Positions 39,201-64,000 of a stretch of DNA of 64,000 bases are shown here, piece after piece; position 1 is the first letter of the stretch, and every line of letters begins with the position of its first letter. Origin of the DNA: Dirofilaria immitis (Eukaryota > Nematoda > Chromadorea > Rhabditida > Onchocercidae); assembly GCA_024305405.1 (NCBI GenBank), contig JAKNDB010000068.1, positions 6,129,501-6,193,500 on the forward strand. The letters are read 5' to 3'. The notes below the pieces were generated by a model that searched no databases, had not been told where the DNA came from, and saw nothing but the letters and a program-made list of their open reading frames with translations. A program made the translations under genes and the position numbers.

Positions 39201-41743
39201 AATATAATATATATATTATGTTGCTGTTAATATTGTTAACTCATCTATTAATAAAACCAATGACATCAAATAGATTAATTATAAAAGATTACATTGAAAT
39301 ATTAAGAAACGATGTATACTCAATTACTGTTTGATTAGTTGTTATTATTTAGCCATATCTGATATGCATGCTTGTGAACGATAGAAATTATATTATATTA
39401 ACTGATTGCACAAATCTGAAGAAATATTTTTATTTAAAATTATCTTAAAATTTTGCCAGCAGTTGTACGACATGCGATCGTTCCATAACCAATGGTCGTA
39501 AAAAGTGTTATCGCTGTAATAATTAACGACAAATGGCAAGTAAAAAATAAAAAAAAGTGAAAGTAAAATTTTTAAATAATAAACCAAAAAAAATAGATAA
39601 AATTAAAAAATATTATGAACTTAGTTTTCCTTAAAAAATTTTTTTGATTATGACAATTATTAATGACGAATGATACGGTATCGTGTAAATTTATATCGTA
39701 AAGATGGCACTGCTAAAAGTCCATGTAAATGCGCCATTTTTCATTTGCTTATATTTGTGCAAGATGCTTTGCTTGGACTTTTCTTCTACTTCAAGCATTT
39801 GTTGATAAAAATTCCTGTAATTGATAATACTATTAATAATGATGATATTATTAGTATAAATAATGTAGGAATAATAAAACAATAACAAAATAGTGGTAAT
39901 AAACAGAGTAATAATCTATGGTGAAATTTAGAAAATTAAATTTTCACTAAAATAAAAAAATTTACAACTATAAGTACTGAAATTTAAATTTTAGCATTTT
40001 TTTCTATTTGATTTACGTTAGGAAAAGACTTGATTGTTTCAAATTAGCGTTCTATTATAAATATGTTATTGAAAAGTTGAAAAAACTGCTACTTATCAGA
40101 CCTTCAAAGAGTCGGAAATTACTTGACAGAGCTGTTTAATCAATCTGAACCAATTAATCATTTTTATCTTTAGCTATCCGCATCATATTATTGCATACTT
40201 ATTTCAGGCATATAATTCTCTTATCATATGAAAAATGCTCATCTGAATAAATAGATATTCCAAATAATTTTGGCGATTCTTAGTTTATGAGAATATAAAT
40301 TAAAAAATTAAAATTAAAAACTGAAATCTGAAGTAATAACTTAATGAATTCATCCACATTATTCTGCCTCTTTCGTGTTAAAGTAATATTTGTGGCGTTG
40401 AAAATACGACTTGTTAAACCAGTTATCAATCTGAAAAAGAAAATAATTTATGCTAAGCAATTCAAATACTTAACAAATTGAGTAAACTAATAAAATGATC
40501 GACACAATGAAAATCATATCCCATCGTTGATACAAAGTTTTTTGCCTAATTATTCTTAATAAAGTATTACTTATGGAATAATCAGATTGTAATAATTTAA
40601 TTATCTCATGTTTTATATCAATAGTTTAATTTAATTTTGTTTCAAATTGATTTTCAAAAAATATTAAAACAATGGAAATGGGAAGAAAAACTTCTAAGAG
40701 ACTTACGCATTTAATTTTTTAACATTTCTCTCCAAATATTGAGTTTCACGGTTATGCTCAATGGCATGAAATATAATATCACCTAATAGGGCATAGAATA
40801 TTATAGAAATTATTAAAATATAATATCGTATGCCATATTTACTGTGAAGTCTGTAGCTAATACAAAACGCATATTTAATAATGGAAAAAAATAATATAAA
40901 TAAAGACAATATGAAATTAAGTATAAATAATTAAAATGAGGAAAAATTAAAATTAAAATCAAGAATTTTATTATCATTAATCAAATTAAAGACTAATGCT
41001 TCAAATTTTGAATGCCTTATTACTATGCTTAGTTGCCAAAATTACTGAATAAATATCACAGAAAAAATAATCGCAATTTGATAAAGTAAATTTTTTCGGA
41101 AAAATATCATTTAGCATTTAAAAATTCTGAAATATTAGCTCTTATATCAAATTTTCGTTGCATAATATTTTGGCCAACCTTTCAAAGCATCATAAATATG
41201 TCATAAATCTGATCTTTCTTTTTATTTCTTTGATAAGAATATTTGGTATTTAAAAATAAAAAAATTATAAAACCTAATTTTTGCATCAAAAATTGAGTGT
41301 TCGGAATATCTTTAGTATTTGCTTCCATTGTTGCAAATTTGTTTCGAATAATATTTTTGTCAAAATTTCGTTGTAGAATCTAAGATTAATTTTTTAATTA
41401 AAACTTTTAAATCTTTAAATTTGATGGATTAATCAATTTTTTTTTGAAAATATTTAGACACTGAAATATTGTCGAGAAAATAAATAAGAATATCAAATTT
41501 TATTTTCTAAATAGTGATTTATGATAAATTTGGATCATTTCAAAATTAAACAAGACTATTATATAAATTATTGAAATTTAAAATGAAAAAGAACTTTTCA
41601 CTTTTCATTCGACGTGTCATCGGTTGACACGGTAGTTGTCGTAAAGTTTGAGATGCAGAAAGCATTGTCAGTTTTGTTTTCATTTTTTTTTCAACCTTTG
41701 AACCCGTAGAATTATGCAATGTATAATAGTTATTGTTTTGCAT
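36279..41743 (-). CDS. Two-pore-domain (TWK) potassium channel, gene model incomplete
   Basis: Exons seen, from 5' to 3': about 41595-41743 (tentative N-terminus), 40707-40850 (helix M1, YYILIISIIFYALLGDIIFH), 39699-39814 (extracellular cap and start of pore 1), 39444-39513 (pore 1 filter TTIGYG), 38904-39022 (helix M2, IIGIPLMLAVLQDIGN), 38282-38342, 37631-37774 (helix M3 and FGDAFYFWF), 36804-37047 (pore 2 filter IIGLGD and helix M4), 36279-36470 (cytoplasmic tail). The protein should form a dimeric background K+ channel in the plasma membrane of nerve or muscle. The GYG and GLGD filters are both intact. Three joins are not resolved: no GT donor after 39699, none after 39444, and a phase mismatch between 37631 and 37047. 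These may reflect assembly errors or real decay. C. elegans has dozens of twk genes; I cannot name the ortholog. Confidence 0.8.
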
Positions 41744-43199
41744 AATAAAATTATCGTTAATTTAATAGAAAAAGAACATGTTTGAAAAGAAAGGAATAAT
41801 TCGGAGGGAAATTTTTTTAATAAATTGTAATTAATTTGTAGTGGAAGTATTTTCAAAGTAGAAATTTGTAAAAAATTTTCTGATAATAGCTACCAATACG
41901 ATAATTAATAAGAAATTTATGCTAGCTGCTAATTACACTGTATTTGCATGTAAAGAAGATTCCGACAAATAAAATCTTTTTTGTCGGACAGAAATGTTAT
42001 CATAGTTGCCATTATTATTTTCCTGATAAGTCAATACAAAATAGTACTAATTGTAGAATCACTTTTGAAAATTGTTTCGCTCCTAGAGTGCTGGTATCAT
42101 ATCATTGGAATGATATTATTCACAAATTCCAATTAATAAAACATTTTTGATCAATAAAGCATTATAACTATTATTATGAAATATAATTATATAATAGTAA
42201 ATTGTAACTATTATCGCAAGCACATACTTAACATAGAAATGATAGTAATTAGAAAACATGATAATTACAACAATAATTTTAAATAGTTATGCATACTACA
42301 GGATGCTAATTTTTGCTGGTAACCTGTGATCTGAAGTTGAAACGGTATGTTTTAGATTGAATTAAAAATTTCTCAATTTCTGATTTTTCAAGACATTACA
42401 TAAGTAAAAATAACTTACTAATAACACTGCTTGAAAAATTGTGGTAAAATATGATTTAAACTGATAGAAAGTGATTTCATTTAAAATTTTAATAATTAAT
42501 TCTTCACAATTAATGTTGACAAACAGCAAATTAATGCTGCTAAAAAGTAAAGTCAGGCTTATTTTGTAATTTGGATGATTCATTTTTACTTTGTTTTGAC
42601 GTATCATAAGTCTTTTCCTGTCAAATCTTATTTTAATATGCTTACTGTAACAAGTTGATGCTTCTAATTGATGAATATTTATATTAGATATAATATAAAT
42701 TTTTGTAAATATTTCGATAATTATATTCTGATATTTCATAGTTTTCCATATAATTTGCAATTAGAATACTGCATTTTAATTATTGTTGTGATTGTGCCGT
42801 CAGATAAAAACATGCAGACATATATATGTTACGATATTAAGTGCGGATTTACATGATTGTATTACTATTATGAATTATAACATTGTAAACACATTGTTTG
42901 TTTTTTTTTATTTTTGATATTTAAACTTAATATCTAATCGGTATTCGAATTATGTTATCATAACATATCATCATATTTTTTATTAAATAAGAAAGAAAAG
43001 TTTAGTGATAATTGGAAATATAAAAGGAACGTGTAGAAAACGAAGATGGTAACAGTTTGAACACATTCACAAATATTAGAATTTTCGCTGGAATTTAAAA
43101 AAAAGAAAAGAAATTTGCCATTTCAATAAAATTATTTTTATTGAAATGATATTCTGAGTCATAGGGTAGAGCAATTAGCAATGCTATCATCAAGATTTT

Positions 43200-43335
43200 A
43201 TATTTCAAAGTTTCCTATTCTTCATATTAATATATTATATTATTCCGTCCTTCATATTGTTATATTATATTATTCCGTTTTCTTTATATTGTGATGTTAT
43301 ATTATTTAGTTCTTCGTGTTACTATATTATATTAT
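43200..43335. repeat. Diverged minisatellite, unit about 30-38 bp
   Basis: Four imperfect units built around TTATATTATATTATTCCG and a TTC.TATT spacer. Unit length varies because of indels. Confidence 0.7.
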
Positions 43336-43611
43336 TTCAAATTGATGATAAATGACAGTAGGATTCGATCTGCAAATAAACCAAATTTATGAATAATATG
43401 TAATAGTGAATTAATTTTTTTTTATTTTCAAAAACATTTCGTCACAAAATTTTTTCACCGATTTCTGTTTTAAATTTTGAAAGTAAAATATTAAGATGCA
43501 TGCATGTTAGACGAATAAAACAATTATCAGTTAAATCAAATAAATATCTATTTAATGATATGTTTTAGAGATTTTAATGAACCTGAGAAAAATTTATTAT
43601 GATATTTTTTA

Positions 43612-43733
43612 TTATGTTTATTAATTTATTATGTTTATTTATTGTGTTTATTAATTTATTATGTTTATCTATAGTGTTTATTAATTTATTATGTTTATTT
43701 ATTGCGTTTATTAATTTATTATGTTTATTTTTA
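43612..43733. repeat. Minisatellite, unit about 31 bp
   Basis: About four head-to-tail copies of a unit containing TTTATTAATTTATTATG, separated by TTTAT(T/C)TATTG(T/C)G variants. Confidence 0.8.
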
Positions 43734-46700
43734 AAAATTGAATGAAATTTTTTGATATGAAATAATTTCTTTTAGTCTTTTTGACTAAATAAGCAATAAA
43801 TTAATGATGAATAATGTGTCATTTAATGAATTACTTACCAAATTTAAATTTGGAATTATTTTATATGAAAAAGTTTTATGAATCATTATAGGGTTCTAAT
43901 GAAATATGACTTAATTGAAAAAGGCTAAAAATTGATATTGTGTAACACTTTGGAATATTATTTAGATTTAGCATATTTCTCGAAAACATTTGCACGATAT
44001 CTCGAAACAACTTTAGAAAAACATAAAGAAAATTTTATTTTTTCTCCATTTTTTGTTAAAATTTTTTTCCACTTTAATATGAATAATTGTAGTTTATACG
44101 CAGTAAAAAGAAATGAGAATCAGTAAAATTAAAATTACAAAAATGAGATATTACAAATAACAAATTTTATTTTCGAAAAATAATTCAATTAATTAATAAA
44201 ATTTTTATTATGTTTTATATTAAATTTTTTAAAAATATTTGCTTAATTCACATTAGACAAACATTCCTTCATATAATGTCAATAACATGTAGAAAATCTG
44301 TTATTTTCATTTAAAGAATAGAAGTTTATTGAATAGTATCGAAAAAATCAATAATACTTAGAAATTCCTAGCAAAAATGTGAGATTAAGAAAGTTTTCAA
44401 GATATGAACAGTTGCAGAGAATTGGCTATGAGACTTTAATAACTTGAAATCCCCGCATAATGGCCGATATCGAAATAAGCTATGAAATGATATTTTTTTA
44501 AGTGTTTTGATTATTCTTAAAGAAATTGGTGAATTACACCGATGAATTTCTACTCCAAATTTGTATAATTGCGCAAATTAAAAGATGGAGGATTTATTAC
44601 AAACAACTTTCGATGTCAAAAAGTTAATTTTAAAGTCATAAATTTCGAAAAATGCAGCCAACTCATATTTCTCTTTAACAGTGACAACAAAACAATAAAA
44701 CAGTTGATAAAAACAAAATATAAGAAACGATTTCTTACTTTTATTAATTTTTTAAATAGAAAGATATGTTTATATTTTTCAGTCGAATTGATTCCGGATT
44801 ACAATATATTTGTAGAAATTTATTATTAAATGAATACTATACATAATAATACACATTTACTATGTTACATTTAAAGTTTAATTTGATAAATAGATCCTCC
44901 TGCATTCAACGTTTAATTTTATAATTATATGATGATAAATTATTGCGAATAAAAATTAAATAAATTCAAGCTTAAAGGAAAGCTAAGATATTTTATTGTT
45001 TATTACCACAAATAAAATAGCAATAACAAATTGATTTTTACAAAATTCCAATAAAATTTAAAATGGTCCGAAGGTACATTGCTATTGTAGCAAATATCGT
45101 CTTTCGCCAATCGGAAATAGGTAAGAAACAAAAATTTTATTTTCTATCTTATCCTTAAAATCCTTTATAATAATGAATTTTATGCTATTTTAGTATAGTC
45201 TGATAGATATTATTACTTCCAAACAAATAGATTGCTTGCCACTTCCGGTGTCTGCAACTTTTTTAAGAGATAAATAGTCAAATAAAATTTCGCCTGATTC
45301 AGTAATAAAATCAAAAATTTGACTAAATATTTTGGAAACTTAAATTTCCAATAATATTTAAAAATTTCTGTTTTTCACTGCAATTCCTTTATCAAATTAT
45401 AGAAAGCACAAATTTTTTTGGAAATAAAATTTCAGACTTTTAAATTCACTAACTTACCTGTCTCTGTCTTCTTATTCAGCCAGAATTAAAATAAAATTAT
45501 TTTTCAAATCGATCCAATAAAAATAATTTTTTTAATGCTATCAATCTTCTTATCATTTGCTAGAATAATGATTTTTTACAAAATTCTATTATTCCGTCAA
45601 ACTAGGCTATGTTTCACACTTTAATCCCAAGCATAATTTTTGCAAATTTGTATTTATTGGTATTGATAAATTCTGTAATTAAAATTTCCAGAACACAATG
45701 ATATAACTTAGCTGTCATCATTTCTAAAGCAAGCTTTAAATGATTTTATGAGAAATCACAAACAGTTACCTAGATAGCCTATCCACCAATGAAGCTCATT
45801 ATTAATTTCAAAATCCATCGTAAAGTTTTGTACTGACCCCAAGCTTTTTTTTCGTCAATCTATCAGTGATAATTTAACTATATGACTGTCAAGAAATGTG
45901 CAAAAATGATATGCGACGAACAAAATTTAGTATTCTGCTTAGAAACGTAGCCATCTCTCAAAGCTGTTTTGCTCACGTACAGAACTCAGAGAAATAGTCA
46001 TTCTCCACCACATATTTATATATATTATACCATTCTCCTCGGAGTATATAGTACTTCATGAAAAATTAGTAAGAAATACATATACTGCTAATAATTTTCA
46101 TCTACACTCTTTCTGCCGAAAATTTTTGCAATCTACGAAGTCGAAAATATGTGATATATTGTTTTTAAAGCATGAATATTTGAGTGAAAAAATTTTATCC
46201 CACACAAATGATATTTTGAAAACAATGAAATGTTCGACATAATAGAATGAGGCATTTCTATAGAAAGTTTCACTTATTTCAGAGATAAAATAACATAAGA
46301 ATTAAAAATAGAAATAATATATTAGTATTTCAAAAAATAAAAATAAATTTCACTGCAAACAAGAAAAAATGTGGCAAGTTAAGAAGACAACAAATATCCT
46401 CAATAAATGATACACGGATGAAATATGCTTGCAATATGCATATCCTATTCCAGCCTGAAAATATTATATAAGCCAGGTTTTATTTTATACGTATGCATAA
46501 ATCGTTTATACGTATTCTCGCAACTTTGATACAATTATAAGATTTCAATCTATATAACAATATACTGTTTCGTTCGTTTTTGATAGAAATGCCAGAGCAA
46601 CTAGTGAAGCATATGCACAGCACAAAACGAAAAATCTCGAACTAGAGACAAAATTTCCATACTAATAAAAAAATCTTTTCATTTCCAAAATGTAGAAAAG

Positions 46701-47783
46701 ATGAATGATATACTTTTCATTTATCCTTTTTCTCTATTATCGGAAAGCTAAGAATATTAAAATTACCATTCGAATGAGCAGTAGCATGAACATTACCGGA
46801 AAGTTTTATCAGTTTGCTATGATCAAGCTTATAAGGTTCTGGATATTCTCTCAAAAAAATTAGATCAACTTTTCTAAAACATTAAGTCAGATCAATTTAA
46901 CACACGAATACACTCATGAATAGCAATAATCTAGTAAATCAAAACAAAAAATTACTGCAGCACCTTTCATCATGACATAAAAATACGAAATTTCAACAAT
47001 TATTACGAAATTTACTTATCCTTTTTTGCCCATATTAATCAGGCGCAGCGTTAAGAATAAGAATGAATCGTTTGAGATGAAGTAATCGCAATTTTTGCTA
47101 AAAGACGAAATTTGAAACGAAGAATTAAAATGAATTGATGCATGTTTAACAAGACCTTTCGAAACTTTCACAGAATTCACTTAATTATATATAAAGAATA
47201 ACAAGGAAAAAAGGAAAAATGAACGAAAATGTAACAAGAAACACAGAATCTAACTACTACACGTAAATGAATGACGACAAGAATTTTTATAATTTATAAT
47301 AATTATTAAGGTTTAATCTAAAACCCGAATTCTTATCATCGCTGCATCAATAAAAATGCATTAAATATGGCCAAAAAAATAAATAAAGACAATTGACATT
47401 AAATATGGCCAAAAATAAATATTAGCTTGATCATTTTGCACACTGTTCTAGATCTTTAAATTAAAATGAATATATGCTCTCACGTCTTGAATGATCTAAA
47501 TATCAGATTCATATTACTAACTGCTGTATAACAGTTGCTCTACTTTTCTTAATGACTAGAAATCATTCCGCTGTGTCAAATAGCAGCGAGCCAAACATAT
47601 AAACGATTTTCCTGAAAAATATTAATGATGCTAATTTCAAATCAGTTCGTCCATTTCAATGCTTAACTCAACTATCTATTAATAATCATTCTTCTTTCTT
47701 TATCTAATAAGTAATTTCCCAATATGTAATAGTACAATTAAATGCTGGCCATAAAAATAAAAAACATCCCGAAACTTGCCATT

Positions 47784-60846
<13,063 letters not shown>

Positions 60847-61675
60847 TTTGCAAATCAGACACGAAAATACAGAATTATGCAAAACTATACTGTAAGAAAA
60901 AGAATGATTTAAGAAATGCCTTCAATTAAAAGCACAGAAAAAGCGAATATCAACGCCAGAGTAACAGTAGTAGTTCAAAATTCAATCAAGGAAAGAAATT
61001 TTTCAAAGCATATCAAATTTGTGTCACAGTTCATCACATAACCAAGGTTAATCTTTCCTCTAAGATTAAGTTAAAATCCTGACGATCCGCAGAAATCTAA
61101 GCTAATTTATATTATCCGATTGGAGCCGATGATCGAATGGCCTGAACAGCAATGAATGAATTACTCAGAAGAATTGATAGAACAATACAATTATATCCAT
61201 TACGACTCGCACTACATAAGAAAGCCCAAAAGTTCTGCTATCAAAAGTGTCCTTCCAAATATCGAATAATGTGTAAACATCTGCGGTCTCTTCTTTATTG
61301 CCAGGCTCATCTCGTATTTTCTGGCTTTATTTATAATGATTTGACCATTCTTTGACTCTTTTATCATTTGAGATTCGTTTTACAGTTGTCTAAAACGTCA
61401 TACCAAACTCTTACTTCAATTCCAAACGTATAGTATTATATATGATTCTCAAGCACATTGTTCATTCCTTCTTTCATCACTAAATCTTCAACACTATTCA
61501 AAGATACAAATTTTGCTACACTATTCAATGATACAAATTCTGAAAGTTAATGTTTTCTGCAATGCTAAAAATAATTTTATCAAAGCAGTAATATATACGA
61601 CAATGCTGGTAACAATACAAAGAGTGAAAGCTGTTACAATGGGAGTTATACTTGCTGATAAAAGCCTATCATACA

Positions 61676-61749
61676 CAGACAATACACACACGCACATACA
61701 TACATACATACATACATACATACATACACATATATATATATATACACAT

Positions 61750-61786
<37 letters not shown>

Positions 61787-61790
61787 AGCT
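61676..61790. repeat. CATA / TA / CA microsatellite cluster
   Basis: (CATA)n, (TA)n, (CA)n and again (TA)n follow one another without a break. The Tyr/Cys/Val-rich and Thr/His-rich frames here are artefacts. Confidence 0.95.
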
Positions 61791-62074
61791 CTAATCACAT
61801 TCACATGAGTGGACTCTTGCTGAGAGAGGAGAATGAAGCTCAAATTTGATAACCAAAACTCAAACTTTAACAAACAACGCTTCCTTAACTAAAATCACAT
61901 ATATAAATAAGTGACTATCAATATATTTCAATTCTACCCATATCAATTCACTCCTCCGCTTCTCTCTTCTCCATTCCCCGCTCTTTCCCGCCTCCTTAAT
62001 TCGCCCGCTCTTCTTACCAATTCGGCCAGCATCGTGATAGGCATCGTCACAATGCTTACGCCAGTAGTCAATTA

Positions 62075-62196
62075 CTGCTAGTACTATTACTATTACTACC
62101 ATTACTACCACTACTATCACTACTACTACTACTACTACCACTACTACCTCTACTACCTCTACTACCTCTACTACCTCTACTACCACTACTACCACT

Positions 62197-62231
<35 letters not shown>

Positions 62232-62232
62232 C
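62075..62232. repeat. ACT/ACC trinucleotide array
   Basis: About 50 triplets of ACT and ACC with few interruptions, including four repeats of the nine-base unit ACCTCTACT. Poly-Ser/Gly and poly-Val frames across it are not genes. Confidence 0.95.
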
Positions 62233-62248
62233 AGCGAGCCTGAAATAC

Positions 62249-62345
62249 GAAAAGTTGATTGACCAATTGAAATGAAAAGAAGTCAGACACATTGAAATAG
62301 AAAAGTTGATTGATCAATTGAAATGAAAAGAAGTCAGACACATTG
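62249..62345. repeat. Tandem duplication of about 49 bp
   Basis: Two almost identical copies of a unit containing AAAAGTTGATTGA and AGAAGTCAGACACATTGAA. Confidence 0.85.
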
Positions 62346-62607
62346 AAGAATTGAATGAAACAAAATACCGGGAAAAGATGAAGAAAAGCTAGTAAAGAGT
62401 ATGCATGTGGAACGCACGAGGATACTAGACAGGCGGAAGACATCAAAGTTGCATGAAAATAGTGCATGTCGAAAGAAGGAAAGAGAAAAGCATCATCACC
62501 TTACTGTCTCTTCCGCGTGAGAGCAGCACGTCGCGGTTGTCTACAATTTCATCATGTCTTTGCGACGTGTCACTTCATTTGCGGCATTTTTACCATTAGG
62601 GCTGCTT

Positions 62608-62690
62608 AGGAGGAGGCGGGTAGTGTAGTGGTTGGGGATGATTATCCCGCGCCAATCTTGTCGGTACTGGTTCAATTTCTGATCGAACTT
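62608..62690 (+). ncRNA. tRNA-like sequence, possibly a tRNA-derived SINE head
   Basis: TAGTGTAGTGGTTGGG at 62621-62636 looks like an A box (compare the TAGTATAGTGGTTAG of tRNA-Asp). GGTTCAATTTC at 62669-62679 looks like a B box, at nearly tRNA spacing. The acceptor and T stems do not pair well, so an intact tRNA is unlikely. A tRNA-derived SINE or a decayed tRNA fits best. Confidence 0.4.
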
Positions 62691-63291
62691 TGAGCGAAAG
62701 AAACATTAATTTATATCCGGTATGTGCATTACATTTGGTGGTTTATTGATTTAGTGATTTGAAACTTTATATATTCCATCTATATATAAAATAGAATACT
62801 TCATATATGAGTTGTATTCATGTTAACAATAATAGATGGGATAAAATTGCAAATAGTGTGTAAATGATAAATGCTATGATATCAACAAATGATACTTCAG
62901 TATTTGATGATATTTCTGCCGTAATAAATATCTCTTAAGAAGTAAAGGAAAACCTGATAAATTATAGTGATCAAAATGAAATTAACCAACGAGAACAATG
63001 GATAACACGTGGTAGTTTACAATTCATTTTTCTCAAATTAGTAGTTAATGATACATATAAAAACTAGAATGTATAAATAAATCGTACTATTTTATAAATA
63101 AGTTGGGTTTGAAATTGCCATAATTAAATGATGAAAAGAGTGAAGAAAAATGCAAATTATGAAAGCTTTGCGTAGGGCAATATAAATGCAAATAATCTAA
63201 TTAGTATATAAATAAACAACTGAGGTATAGGTGGACAAATATATACTAGCACAAACTAATGGAAAAAGAAAAGCTACATCATTTCGTTAAT

Positions 63292-63777
63292 TTAAGAATG
63301 TGATGAGGTCGTAGTGGAGGTGGGAGATTTCGTCACTGTCGCTGCTGGCGTGGTTGATTTCGAGCTTTCTTGTTGCGCAGACGTTTCATGAAGGCTCCTA
63401 AAATAATTAAAAGAATGTTCAATTGGAAAATTCTTAAATTTAGGTATCGAATGTTTATAAGCATTCATAAGAAAACATTTGATAATGAGCAAGCAATAAT
63501 TCAACTATTTCACATCAATTATATATCAATAATTTTGTTGATAAGGAAGTTGCCTTTATTGGCCAACTAGAAGAGAATATTTAAATATTTCTCAACAAAT
63601 CTGATTGTAAGTCTTTGTATCAGAAATAATTTCAGTTATACTGAAATAAACAATCCTGTTACATGTAAGTCTTACTTGTCTGCTGAATTCATAGTTTCTA
63701 GTTCGAGCTCTCGTATTTTCTTTCTCAGAATAGCTAGTTTTTCACGTGTCTCCTTTAGCTCTCGCCCTTGTAAGGTT
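63292..63777 (-). CDS. 3' end of an unrecognised gene with a coiled-coil C-terminus (partial)
   Basis: Two exons join in phase: 63676-63777 and 63292-63397, ending in TAA. The first gives a charged helix with heptad character (LKETREKLAILRKKIRELEL). The second gives a Ser/Thr-rich tail (KSTTPAATVTKSPTSTTTS). Donor (GTAAGA), acceptors (TTTTTAG, TTTTAG) and matching phase support real splicing. The 5' part of the gene lies beyond the right edge of the window. The family is not recognised. Confidence 0.6.
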
Positions 63778-64000
63778 CTAAAAATGTCTACATGTATACT
63801 GAAAATTGTATTTTATCGACTCATTAAATTATCAATTTATTCAAATTTTAAAACGAACCAAATGGAAATCATCATCAGTCGTGATAAAATATAAAAATAT
63901 ATCTATAAAATATATCTGCTCTTACATCTACGCTTCATTTTAAACTATTATAGTAATGTTTTTAATAACTAACTAATTAAGCATCATAAACTCCCCCAGT

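Larger units (their letters stand above)
41744..47783. other. Six-kilobase AT-rich region without a recognised gene
   Basis: The longest frame (132 codons, minus strand, 42362-42760) has no recognisable motif and reads like AT-rich noise. Minisatellites lie at 43200-43335 and 43612-43733. A 20-codon start-to-donor stretch at 45063-45120 has no convincing continuation. Confidence 0.45.
60847..63291. other. Intergenic region upstream of OGT, repeat-rich
   Basis: It holds the OGT promoter side, a microsatellite block (61676-61790), a trinucleotide array (62075-62232), a 49-bp tandem duplication (62249-62345) and a tRNA-like sequence (62608-62690). No coding exon was recognised. Confidence 0.5.

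Noticed and set aside
42362..42760. 132-codon minus-strand frame as an upstream TWK exon or a separate gene
   Set aside because: No channel motif, no convincing splice junction, and composition of random AT-rich DNA.
45063..45121. Start codon followed by 19 codons and a good GTAAGA donor
   Set aside because: No matching downstream exon or recognisable protein was found.
46570..46665. Short plus-strand frame with charged residues near 46589
   Set aside because: Too short, no start or splice support, no known motif.
61521..62292. Val-, Ser/Gly- and Thr/His-rich frames
   Set aside because: Translations of CA/TA and ACT/ACC repeats.
62608..62690. Intact tRNA gene
   Set aside because: A and B boxes are visible, but acceptor and T stems do not pair; kept only as a tRNA-like element.

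Overview
The window is AT-rich nuclear DNA of a nematode, most likely a filarial (onchocercid) worm. Genes are split into many short exons with TTTCAG-type acceptors. Every recognisable gene is an animal ortholog. Between two of the genes lies a decayed block of Wolbachia-type bacterial DNA. The species cannot be fixed from the sequence.

Layout. 1302-11722 (+): 25-exon CACHD1-like (alpha2delta-like) calcium-channel modulator. 11723-17065: gene-free, AT-rich, with ACT/ATT repeats. 17066-18108: bacterial insert of two converging broken genes, tatC (+) and the C-terminal end of an AsmA-like protein (-). 18119-19351: a pair of 40-base inverted repeats around TG/TA microsatellites. 19853-21263 (+): acireductone dioxygenase-like protein that lacks all four metal ligands. 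22769-26432 (+): secreted S1 serine protease with a 483-bp solo LTR in intron 1. 27716-34343 (+): 16-exon coatomer gamma subunit. 36279-41743 (-): two-pore (TWK) potassium channel. 41744-47783: no gene recognised. 47784-60846 (-): 23-exon O-GlcNAc transferase, with an unidentified coding-like relic in intron 6. 60847-63291: simple repeats and a tRNA-like element. 63292-63777 (-): last two exons of an unrecognised coiled-coil gene.

The genes do not form one pathway. They are a mix of housekeeping (COPI transport, O-GlcNAc modification), neuronal or excitability (CACHD1-like, TWK channel) and secreted functions. No operon is evident.

A recurrent feature shapes all the gene models. At least a dozen exons are short by exactly one base, nearly always in a short homopolymer, and adding that base restores both the conserved protein and the splice phase. 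The simplest explanation is uncorrected -1 errors in the assembly, so frameshifts here should not be read as gene death without re-sequencing.

All assignments come from reading translations and recalling family motifs. No database search was possible.
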